From CAZCVI01 sp964502145 (GTDB lineage Bacteria > Acidobacteriota > Aminicenantia > UBA2199), in the NCBI GenBank assembly GCA_964502145.1, contig CAZCVI010000033.1, forward strand, positions 1 through 64,000: 64,000 bases of DNA, given 5' to 3'. The translations under genes and the position numbers were made by a program. Numbering within the stretch: position 1 is the stretch's first letter; each line of letters begins with the position of its first letter. This document shows positions 25,442 to 33,097 of the stretch, in pieces. Below the pieces are notes generated by a model that ran no database searches, was not told the origin of the DNA, and was given only the letters and a program-made list of their open reading frames with translations.

Positions 25442-26209
25442 ATGATTGACCCCAACAATGAATTAAAATACGCACTACAAGCCATCCGCCTCGGAGGCGA
25501 GGTATTAAAGGAGAATTTTCGCCAAAAATACCGCATCATCCGCAAATCCCCCAAAGAGATGGTCTCCGTCGTGGATATGGAATCCCAGAAAGCCATATTA
25601 TCGGTATTAGAACCCCAATTCCCCTATTATGGCATCATTACCGAGGAACGCAGCAATACCGTGGACCGTGCCGGGCGCAACTGGATCATCGATCCCCTGG
25701 ATGGCACCCATAACTTTATTAGTGGACTTCCTTTCTCCGGTATTTCCATCGGTTTGGCTCAAGGTGACAGCTTTTTAATGGGCGTCATTTTTTTCCCCAT
25801 GGAAAACCGCTTGTATTATGCCGTTAAGGGTGGCGGGGCGTTTATGAATGACCAGCCCATCGAAGTATCAAGCAGTCCAGAATTGTCAAAATCCATGGTG
25901 TGTTTTGATAATCAATTTCATCTGAACCCTAAATCGTTGCACTATTATAAAACCCTGACCGAACGTGCTTTTACTACCCGGATACTGGGCACCGCCACCA
26001 ATGATCTGTGTATGACCGCCGATGGCACCATCGGTGGCAGGATCTGGGTTAATACTAAAATATGCGATATTGCCGCAGGTATTGTGATCGTTACCGAGGC
26101 TGGAGGTCAGGTCACCCATTTTGATGGCACCCCATGCACATTGGATTCCAAACAAGTTGTCGCCTCCAATGGCAAAATTCACACCGAACTTTTAGAAATC
26201 GTCAGCTAA
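25442..26209 (+). CDS. Inositol monophosphatase family protein
   Basis: This 255-aa Mg-dependent phosphatase has GIITEE (about residues 62-67), the metal motif DPLDGTHNF (about 82-90) and the C-terminal CDIAAGIVIVTEAGG, where a Cys stands in place of the usual Trp before Asp. The family includes inositol-1-phosphatase, CysQ (PAP phosphatase) and sugar phosphatases. With a sulfotransferase in the locus, recycling of the PAP by-product is one possible role, and sugar-phosphate hydrolysis another. It starts 3 bp after the ligase gene. Confidence 0.9.
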   Translation: MIDPNNELKYALQAIRLGGEVLKENFRQKYRIIRKSPKEMVSVVDMESQKAILSVLEPQFPYYGIITEERSNTVDRAGRNWIIDPLDGTHNFISGLPFSGISIGLAQGDSFLMGVIFFPMENRLYYAVKGGGAFMNDQPIEVSSSPELSKSMVCFDNQFHLNPKSLHYYKTLTERAFTTRILGTATNDLCMTADGTIGGRIWVNTKICDIAAGIVIVTEAGGQVTHFDGTPCTLDSKQVVASNGKIHTELLEIVS

Positions 26210-26264
26210 CAATCAAGCTAAAATGCTTTATAGACAGCGTGGACAAAAAACAAAACTTTTGTAA

Positions 26265-26300
26265 GTCCAGTATGTCCAGTAAGTCCAGTTTGTCCAGCAT
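26265..26300. repeat. GTCCAG minisatellite, four 9-bp units
   Basis: GTCCAG occurs at 26265, 26274, 26283 and 26292. A single inverted GTGGAC lies upstream near 26239, hinting at a weak hairpin. The array fills part of the 174-bp gap before the pdxA-like gene. Confidence 0.8.
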
Positions 26301-26383
26301 GGCCTCAAAAAATTGACAAGTAATTCAACACAGGCCAAGTCGGTAAAAAATATAATTTAAAACACGTGGAGGATATTAAATAA

Positions 26384-27427
26384 ATGAAACCAATCATAGG
26401 AATCACAATGGGCGACCCAGCCGGGATAGGCCCCGAGATTATTGCCAAAGCACTAACCAAACCCATCGTTTACGAACAATGTCGACCGCTGGTCGTCGGT
26501 GATAAATGGGCGCTGGAGGATGCCATCCGTTTCGCCGGAGTAAAGCTAAACGTTTGTGGCATAGAATCTGTAGCCGAAGCATCATTCACTTTCGGGACGA
26601 TTGATGTAATCGATTTAAAGAACCTGACCATGCCACGCATTCCTTACGGAATCATTGATGCCGCCTGCGGGAAAGCGGCCGGTGAATATATAGAAAAAGC
26701 CATTGCCCTGGCCATGGATAAAGAGATCGACGCCATAGTTACCGCTCCCATCAATAAAGAGTCCTTTGATCTGGGTGGTTACGGCAAGAAGTACCGCGGC
26801 CATACCGAGATGCTGGCTGCATTAACCAATTCCGAAAAAGCCGTCATGATGTTAGCCAGTGGGAAACTACGGGTCATCCATGTGACTACCCACCTCGCCG
26901 TTCGCAAGATGGTCGACATGATCAAGAAAGAACGTGTTTACAATACCATCATCAAAGCTTATGAAGGGTGCCGCTTACTGGGCATAGAATCCCCGCGTAT
27001 CGGTGTGTGTGGTTTGAATCCCCATGCTGGTGAAGCAGGTATCATGGGGTATGAAGAAATCGAAGAGATTATTCCCGCCATTAAACAGGCACAAGCCGAA
27101 GGCCTTCATGTCGAGGGCCCCTATCCTGCCGATACCGTTTTCCCAAAAGGAAAATCCGGCAGTCTTGATATTATCGTTGCCATGTACCATGACCAGGGCC
27201 ATATTCCCGTCAAATTAACTGGCTTTAACTTTGACGGTGTTGTATGGCAATCGGTCAGTGGCGTCAATATCACCATCGGTTTGCCGATCATCCGCGTCTC
27301 CGTCGACCACGGCACCGCCTTCGGGAAAGCGGGTAAAGGGCTTGCCAATGATACCAGTATCCTGGATGCCATTGAGTATGCCGTATTAATCGCCAAGAAT
27401 AAGGCCACGCAAAATTCCCAGAGGTGA
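26384..27427 (+). CDS. pdxA: PdxA-family 4-phospho-hydroxy-acid dehydrogenase
   Basis: This 347-aa member of the isocitrate-dehydrogenase-like PdxA family has the opening ITMGDPAGIGPEI and metal-binding histidines in RGHTE, MYHDQGHIP and VDHGTAFG. Classical PdxA oxidises 4-phosphohydroxy-L-threonine for vitamin B6, while PdxA2 relatives act on phospho-threonate or erythronate. Here it overlaps an acyl carrier protein by 4 bp in a glycan locus and no pdxJ is near. A specialised role, such as making a hydroxy-acid or keto precursor for the acyl group, is therefore as likely as B6 synthesis. GGAGG lies 12 nt upstream of the ATG. Confidence 0.9.
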   Translation: MKPIIGITMGDPAGIGPEIIAKALTKPIVYEQCRPLVVGDKWALEDAIRFAGVKLNVCGIESVAEASFTFGTIDVIDLKNLTMPRIPYGIIDAACGKAAGEYIEKAIALAMDKEIDAIVTAPINKESFDLGGYGKKYRGHTEMLAALTNSEKAVMMLASGKLRVIHVTTHLAVRKMVDMIKKERVYNTIIKAYEGCRLLGIESPRIGVCGLNPHAGEAGIMGYEEIEEIIPAIKQAQAEGLHVEGPYPADTVFPKGKSGSLDIIVAMYHDQGHIPVKLTGFNFDGVVWQSVSGVNITIGLPIIRVSVDHGTAFGKAGKGLANDTSILDAIEYAVLIAKNKATQNSQR

Positions 27428-27666
27428 AAGAATTGGATAAACAACTGGAAAAAGTAATACGTCAGGTGTTCCCCATTGAAACAGAGACTATCAATGAAAA
27501 CTGGACCTCTGACGACATTCCCGAATGGGACTCTGTCGGGCATCTGGATTTGATTATGGCTATTGAACGTGAGTTCCATGTTAAGATCGAAGTGGAAGAG
27601 ATGTTCGAAGTCGAAAAATTAGGTGATATTATCAGGATATTAGAAAAAAAGAGTGCTTTGAACTAA
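27424..27666 (+). CDS. Acyl carrier protein
   Basis: This 80-aa four-helix carrier protein has the phosphopantetheine attachment motif WDSVGHLDLI, with Ser37 as the modified residue. It overlaps the PdxA-like gene by 4 bp with a GTG start; a TTG at 27433 with GAGG 8 nt before it is an alternative. A dedicated ACP next to an acyl-adenylating enzyme implies a carrier-bound acyl intermediate. No ketosynthase is seen, so chain elongation is not expected. Confidence 0.9.
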   Translation: MKELDKQLEKVIRQVFPIETETINENWTSDDIPEWDSVGHLDLIMAIEREFHVKIEVEEMFEVEKLGDIIRILEKKSALN

Positions 27667-27694
27667 AAACGTAATCCCTTTTAAAGGACCCCAA

Positions 27695-28375
27695 ATGGTA
27701 AAAAAAGTATTGCTTATTGCCGCGCATCCCGATGATGAAATTCTGGGTTGCGGTGCGACCACCGCCCGCTTGGTAGCAGAAGGACACGAGGTGTATACGC
27801 TCATCCTCGGTGAGGGCATCACCTCCAGGGACCTCTCCCGACAGCAGGATAAACGGGAAGCCGAAATCGCGACCCTTAAAAAACAAATTCACGAGGCCAA
27901 TCGCGTTACCGGTGTAAAAGAGGTCTTTACCTACGACCTCCCCGATAACCGCTTTGATTCCATACCCCTGTTGGATGTCATCAAAGTAGTGGAATCGGTC
28001 AAGGAGAAGGTCAGACCGGATATCCTATTCACCCACTATGAGAAAGACCTGAATATTGACCATCAGATCACTTTCCGGGCCGTAATGACCGCCTCACGTC
28101 CCCTGGCTGGTGAAACCGTGAAAGAGATTTATGCCTTTGAAGTACTCTCTTCCACCCAGTGGAATTATCCCCTGACGTTCAGTCCCAACTGCTTTTTTGA
28201 TGTCTCCGCTACCATTGAAACCAAAGTAGCTGCTATGGCCCAGTATACCTCCGAATTACGGGAATATCCCCACCCCCGTTCTTTAAAAGGCATACGGTTG
28301 GCCGCCGAATTTTGGGGCATGCAGTGCGGCGTCAGTTTTGCCGAGGCGTTTGTCTTGGTGCGCTCCGTAAAATGA
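27695..28375 (+). CDS. PIG-L family deacetylase
   Basis: This 226-aa Zn-dependent LmbE/PIG-L enzyme shows AAHPDDEILGCG (residues 9-20, HPDDE zinc motif) and a second zinc histidine in NIDHQITFRAV. The family removes N-acetyl groups from GlcNAc-containing lipids and sugars such as bacillithiol and mycothiol precursors. Here it could free an amino group on a sugar for a different acyl substituent; that is inference. AAAGGA lies before the ATG, and the stop overlaps the next start (ATGA). Confidence 0.9.
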   Translation: MVKKVLLIAAHPDDEILGCGATTARLVAEGHEVYTLILGEGITSRDLSRQQDKREAEIATLKKQIHEANRVTGVKEVFTYDLPDNRFDSIPLLDVIKVVESVKEKVRPDILFTHYEKDLNIDHQITFRAVMTASRPLAGETVKEIYAFEVLSSTQWNYPLTFSPNCFFDVSATIETKVAAMAQYTSELREYPHPRSLKGIRLAAEFWGMQCGVSFAEAFVLVRSVK

Positions 28376-29232
28376 ACAAAGGAAAACGCGTGTTACTTAC
28401 CGGAGCCAATGGTTTTACCGGTAGGTATTTATATAACGTTTTGTGTGCCGCCGGTTTTCAGGTTATTCCTATGACCCATAGCCCCACCGGGTTCCCAGAC
28501 GAGGTCGTGGTGGATTTTTGCAGTGCTAATTTTTTAGCCCGAGTGTGGCAACTGCCACCCGTGGACGTTGTTATTCATCTGGGTGCCCGCATTGGTTGGA
28601 ACGGTGGCACGCGGGCGGATCTTTTTAAACCCAATGTACTGACCACCGCCGAGCTGGCCCAGTGGGCGCAGGAGCAGCAGGCTTATTTTATTTTTGCCTC
28701 GGCCGCATTAATTGCTGGGCCTCAAAATCCTTATATCACTGCCGAAACCGGGTTCCAATTGCTGACCGCCAACCATTACCTGTATAGCAAGTGGTTGGCC
28801 GAACAGATGATCACCATGTCAGGTGTTTCTGCCACGATTTTACGGATCGCCGGTATTTTTGGCCACAATGGCCCCTCTCATCTGGGAATTAACCAGGCTA
28901 TAAACGAGGCCTTAAAAGGTAATCCTCCCGTACTATACGGCACCGGCGAATTTAAACGTAATTATATCTATGTTAAAGATCTATGTGCTATTATCCAATG
29001 GTTAATAAATAATCCTCTCCCCGGCACACACTTGGTAGCCGGAACTTTCCAGAATACACTGGCTGAAATGGTGGAAATGATATGCCAAATATTACTACCT
29101 GCCAAACAACCGGAAATTCGCGCTGATAGCGGAGGATATCATCAGATCATCGCGCCCTCTCCCCTGTTACCACCGGGACGCACATTTGAAGAAGCTCTAA
29201 AAGACATTGCAAACAATTTTAAACCAATCTAA
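28372..29232 (+). CDS. NAD-dependent epimerase/dehydratase (SDR)
   Basis: This 286-aa extended SDR has the nucleotide-binding LLTGANGFTGRYL (residues 8-20) and the catalytic YLYSKWLAEQ (Tyr and Lys). It likely reduces, dehydrates or epimerises a nucleotide sugar. The chosen ATG at 28372 overlaps the PIG-L stop. Its last codons and stop are part of a 10-bp tandem repeat (29220-29250). The substrate is not predictable. Confidence 0.87.
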   Translation: MNKGKRVLLTGANGFTGRYLYNVLCAAGFQVIPMTHSPTGFPDEVVVDFCSANFLARVWQLPPVDVVIHLGARIGWNGGTRADLFKPNVLTTAELAQWAQEQQAYFIFASAALIAGPQNPYITAETGFQLLTANHYLYSKWLAEQMITMSGVSATILRIAGIFGHNGPSHLGINQAINEALKGNPPVLYGTGEFKRNYIYVKDLCAIIQWLINNPLPGTHLVAGTFQNTLAEMVEMICQILLPAKQPEIRADSGGYHQIIAPSPLLPPGRTFEEALKDIANNFKPI

Positions 29233-29250
29233 ACCAATCTAAACCAATGT
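29220..29250. repeat. 10-bp tandem triplication across a stop codon
   Basis: TAAACCAATC, TAAACCAATC and TAAACCAATG lie head to tail, followed by another TAA. The TAA at 29230-29232 is the stop of the preceding gene. The first unit is coding and the other two are non-coding. Confidence 0.8.
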
Positions 29251-29301
29251 AATAAACTGGTATCCACAAAAAAATGAAATTGCTTGAGGACCAACTACTA
29301 A

Positions 29302-30000
29302 ATGAAAATAGCTATTTTTTCCGATATCCACGGTAATATTTTTGCCTTTGAACAAATCTATCGTCAGATTAAAAAAGAAAACTGCGACTTACATCTTTTT
29401 CTGGGTGACATTTGCGGTTACTATTATCACCAGAACGAGGTCATCGAAATATTAAAAACAATTCCCAACCTGTTTTCTATCGCCGGAAACCATGATCTTT
29501 TGTTTCTTAAATCGTTGGACAATGCAAAGGTGATGACAGAGTATTCAAAAACCTATGGCCGTTCGTTTGAATTTTTAAAAGCGAGCATTACCCCCCCTAA
29601 CCTGGAATTTTTAAAGCAATTATCCCCGGAGTTCATCTTGCCCCGCTTAGATTTGGCCGCGTTTCATGGTAGCCCGTGGAATCCTGTGTCCCAGTATGTG
29701 TATCCCGATTCCCTTACTGAACGGTTCGATGAATTGCCCTATAAAGTGGTTTTTCTCGGTCATACCCACTATACTATGGACATACACCGGGAACACATGC
29801 GCATCATCAATCCCGGTTCCGTTGGTCAGCCACGGGATGGGGGTTGGCCCTCTTATGCTCTCTATAATACCGAAAACGACCAATTGGCTTTTAAACGTGT
29901 CCAGTACGATGTGGATGCCCAGGTGGCAGATATCCTGGGACGCGAAGATGCGAATTCTTATCTGATCGAAGTATTGATGCGCATGGGGGAAAAAATTTAA
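29302..30000 (+). CDS. Metallophosphoesterase (YfcE-like)
   Basis: This 232-aa calcineurin-like phosphoesterase carries the full metal-ligand set: SDIHGNIFA (residue 7 onward), LGDICG, AGNHD and LGHTHYTMDIH. Such enzymes hydrolyse phosphomonoesters or diesters, and a few act on lipid-linked or nucleotide-sugar intermediates. GAGG precedes the ATG. The role in this locus is not clear from sequence. Confidence 0.88.
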   Translation: MKIAIFSDIHGNIFAFEQIYRQIKKENCDLHLFLGDICGYYYHQNEVIEILKTIPNLFSIAGNHDLLFLKSLDNAKVMTEYSKTYGRSFEFLKASITPPNLEFLKQLSPEFILPRLDLAAFHGSPWNPVSQYVYPDSLTERFDELPYKVVFLGHTHYTMDIHREHMRIINPGSVGQPRDGGWPSYALYNTENDQLAFKRVQYDVDAQVADILGREDANSYLIEVLMRMGEKI

Positions 30001-30027
30001 ATGATTAACACGAACGAGGAACCACAG

Positions 30028-30987
30028 ATGAAACGAATATTAGTGACCGCAGTTGGCGGCGATTTGGCGTTGAGCGTGATCAAATGCCTACGGGAATCCG
30101 GCCAAGATATGTTTATTGTGGGCTGTGACATGAACCCTTATGCTGCGGGCCGGGCTGTAGTCAATGACTTTATTATTGCCCCGCCTGTGAAAAATGAAAC
30201 CCAGTACAGCGATTTTATTCAAGGCATTATTGAAACGAATCATATTGATTACGTGTTCCCCGTATCCGAGGTGGAGATCGAGTTTTTCCTCCGTAAAAAA
30301 GAACAATTCCACCACCTGGGCGCCGTGTTTGTCATGAATGAGCCGCAAATCGTCGAGACTTTTGTCGATAAATTTCAAACCATCGAGTTTTTTAAAGCCA
30401 ACGGTATTCTCTGCCCAGATACCTGCCTCCAGGCGGGTTACGATGGCCGTTTGAAATTTCCTGTTATTTTAAAGAAACGACGGGGCAGTGGTAGCCAGGG
30501 GCTTTTTAAAGTAACCGATGAAGAAGAATTACAATTCTATTTGAAACGAAATCGCGATATGATCATCCAGAAACACATCCCTGGCGACGATGCCGAATAT
30601 ACGGCCTGTATCTTCAGTGATGGCCAAAATTATTATACCATCACCTTTAAGCGCCGTTTGGCTCCCGGTGGATACAGTAATTACGTGGAACTAATCGACA
30701 ATGACAATGTCAACGGATTTCTGGAGCAAATCGCCATCGCATTAAAAATGCAGATGAAATTTAAGGGGTCCATCAATGTGCAGTTCCGCATCACTGGCGG
30801 GAAATGTATTCCCTTTGAGGTAAATCCCCGCTTCTCCAGCACCGTTTATTTCCGGCACAGGTTCGGTTTTACCGATATTTTATGGACCCTGGACATGTTG
30901 GCGGGTAGACCTATTGGTTATACGCCGCTATATAAACACGGTATCGGTGTTAAGAATTTTGGCGAGGTCTTTTTTGAAATGGTGTAA
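30028..30987 (+). CDS. ATP-grasp enzyme
   Basis: This protein of about 319 aa has an N-terminal pre-ATP-grasp Rossmann fold (MKRILVTAVGGDLALSVIK) and an ATP-grasp domain with KKRRGSGSQGLFK and PFEVNPRFS for Mg-ATP binding, resembling CarB-type proteins. ATP-grasp enzymes join a carboxylate to an amine or thiol, so attachment of an amino acid or acid substituent to a sugar is possible. The ATG at 30028 has GAGGA 8 nt upstream and fits the family start; an in-frame ATG at 30001 abutting the previous stop is the alternative. Confidence 0.85.
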   Translation: MKRILVTAVGGDLALSVIKCLRESGQDMFIVGCDMNPYAAGRAVVNDFIIAPPVKNETQYSDFIQGIIETNHIDYVFPVSEVEIEFFLRKKEQFHHLGAVFVMNEPQIVETFVDKFQTIEFFKANGILCPDTCLQAGYDGRLKFPVILKKRRGSGSQGLFKVTDEEELQFYLKRNRDMIIQKHIPGDDAEYTACIFSDGQNYYTITFKRRLAPGGYSNYVELIDNDNVNGFLEQIAIALKMQMKFKGSINVQFRITGGKCIPFEVNPRFSSTVYFRHRFGFTDILWTLDMLAGRPIGYTPLYKHGIGVKNFGEVFFEMV

Positions 30988-31015
30988 CGGGTCGTTCTGA
31001 GTATGGTAGAAAACC

Positions 31016-33097
31016 GTGAATAAAGAATCAAATAAGAGTAATTATTGGGTGTATCAACTCAAGGGCACCACTCTATTCACATTGTTATGCCATAAAAACC
31101 GGGTGGCCCACCTGACTTACATCCTTTCTACCCGTTGGGCGGAACTGCTGTTGCGCGGTCTATGTAAACTCAAACTGTTTACCTTTCCCATCCAGAAAAT
31201 CAAACAACGTCATGGCCCTGCTGGCCCGGTGATGGATTTATATGCATTGCGGGATGATCGTGGACGCGTTCTTACCCTGGATATCAACCGCCATGTCCTG
31301 GATTTACGGCGGGAGATACTGGCCCACCTCTTACCGCAATGGCAACGACTTGTCTTTCTGAAGCATTATCGCTCATTAACCATGTTGCAGGCCTATTTTG
31401 GTATTTCCATCGCCGCCCAATTAAACGGGCCTGTTTGCCTCGTAAATTATGCCCGCTGGAAATTTTACGACCCCAAGCAGAAAGAACACACTCCCAATAT
31501 TTTAATTATCCCTCCTTCCCAATGGAGCTTTATCCTGAAACCAAACTTTGAAAAGATGATGGACAGGGTGGTCGTGCAAAAAAAATGGACCCCACCCATC
31601 GCAGAGCTTTATGTCTTGGTCAAACATCTGGTGCGTTCATTGTCCGGCTACCTGGGCAAAACCGTTGCGGATTATTCCACCCCGCCCGTACCGTCTCCTG
31701 CTTTACCCGCCTCATTGATGATCTCCTATGCTATGGGCACTATCGAGGATCGCCGCAATGATATCAGTTTTTTTTATGCCATAAAAGACAAGATGGCTGT
31801 TTCGCGGCTATTATTTTATTTCCGTTACCAGAATCTCTACCCATCACCCGTCGAGATGGAGTGGTTTAAAAAGAATCATATCCCTTGCTTTTCAGCACCC
31901 ACGATTGCCCAACAAGTCCCGGAAATTCCTTTTTGGCAACCCTCCCCCGGATTTAATGTGCAGTTGCAGACATTTTTCCGTGTCTTTTTTAAAACGGCAA
32001 CCCAGTGCCTCCTGCGTTCTCACGGGCAAACCTTGTGGTTGTTAGACCGATTGTGGGACATGGGTTGGAATGTGGCCGTGTGGAAGGATTTTTTTAATAC
32101 CAACGGGGTGCGGGTGATCGTGCATTCCGTGCCTGGGGACTGGAATTTTATCCCCAGTTTAGCCATTACCGAGGTCGGCGGGATTTCTGTAACTCTCGAA
32201 AGGTCCATCCTTTTTGATTACTGCACCTATTTTCACAACTCCCCCAACCATGTGAACTTTGTGACCGGCCCTTACAGCCTGAGTCAGATACCAGAACCCT
32301 CTTTTAGCCACCATACCGTGCAGGTGGGTGGCATCAATGTGGGCAATTTGCCCGAGATTCCATGGATAACCCGGCAACGGGAAATGAAGCGGCTGGTGAT
32401 CACTGTTTTTGATGAATTACCCAATGATTGGTACTTTGGTGATTCCGTGCGTCAGCTTTATGAAGCACTTTTGGAACTGGTGGCCACGGACGCGAAAAAG
32501 CGCTTTGTTTTGGTGATAAAGACCAAGAAACCAGAAGTACTGGAGCAAATGGAGGATATCAACCGGCAGATTGCGGTCTTAACCGCCGCAGACCAATGCC
32601 TGATTCCCGATTGGAAAGTCACCCCTGCCGCTGCCGCCGCTCATTCCCATTTGGTATTGTGCGTACCATCCACCGCTGCCTTTGAGAGCGTGATGGCTGG
32701 CACACCGACCATTGTTTTTATTCCTATGAAATCCGGCGTCAGTCTTTTTTACACCAACAACGGCCTGAACCGCCGTATTTTTGAGGACCGCGACTCCATG
32801 ATGGCTGCTATCCGTCGTTTTGCCGATGGTTTAGATACTAGCGTGGGCGATTGTAGCGACCTGCAAAAACAAATCGACCCCTACGGCGATGGTCTGGGGG
32901 CAGAGCGGGTAGGAAATTATCTGAACCAATGCCTGGAATATTTCGATATGGGGCTAAACCGCGATCAAATACTAAATAAAGTAAACCACTCTTTCGCCAG
33001 TTTATGGGGCGAGGATAAGATCACCCATGAATTTTTTTACGAGAACCAGGATATAGATAGAGCAGATATATCTAGATCATTGAGTATGTCCTCATGA
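31016..33097 (+). CDS. Large GT-B-like polysaccharide biosynthesis protein
   Basis: This 693-aa protein has no signal peptide or clear membrane span. The last third (about residues 450-640) has the GT-B-like C-terminal pattern: FVLVIKTKKPEVLEQ, then LVLCVPSTAAFESVMAGTPTIVF, as in CDP-glycerol or capsule transferases. The N-terminal half is unfamiliar. It is probably a cytoplasmic glycosyltransferase or phosphotransferase for chain building. The start is GTG with no good ribosome site, so the N-terminus is uncertain. It overlaps the next, similarly organised gene by 4 bp. Confidence 0.8.
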   Translation: MNKESNKSNYWVYQLKGTTLFTLLCHKNRVAHLTYILSTRWAELLLRGLCKLKLFTFPIQKIKQRHGPAGPVMDLYALRDDRGRVLTLDINRHVLDLRREILAHLLPQWQRLVFLKHYRSLTMLQAYFGISIAAQLNGPVCLVNYARWKFYDPKQKEHTPNILIIPPSQWSFILKPNFEKMMDRVVVQKKWTPPIAELYVLVKHLVRSLSGYLGKTVADYSTPPVPSPALPASLMISYAMGTIEDRRNDISFFYAIKDKMAVSRLLFYFRYQNLYPSPVEMEWFKKNHIPCFSAPTIAQQVPEIPFWQPSPGFNVQLQTFFRVFFKTATQCLLRSHGQTLWLLDRLWDMGWNVAVWKDFFNTNGVRVIVHSVPGDWNFIPSLAITEVGGISVTLERSILFDYCTYFHNSPNHVNFVTGPYSLSQIPEPSFSHHTVQVGGINVGNLPEIPWITRQREMKRLVITVFDELPNDWYFGDSVRQLYEALLELVATDAKKRFVLVIKTKKPEVLEQMEDINRQIAVLTAADQCLIPDWKVTPAAAAAHSHLVLCVPSTAAFESVMAGTPTIVFIPMKSGVSLFYTNNGLNRRIFEDRDSMMAAIRRFADGLDTSVGDCSDLQKQIDPYGDGLGAERVGNYLNQCLEYFDMGLNRDQILNKVNHSFASLWGEDKITHEFFYENQDIDRADISRSLSMSS

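Noticed and set aside
26313..26356. A perfect TTGACA and a perfect TATAAT upstream of the pdxA-like gene
   Set aside because: They are 32 nt apart, far from the 16-18 nt needed, and neither has a partner box at proper spacing.
26384..27427. Vitamin B6 synthesis as the certain role of the PdxA-like gene
   Set aside because: No pdxJ or other B6 genes are near and it is coupled to an ACP; the family also covers other phospho-hydroxy acids, so the role is left open.
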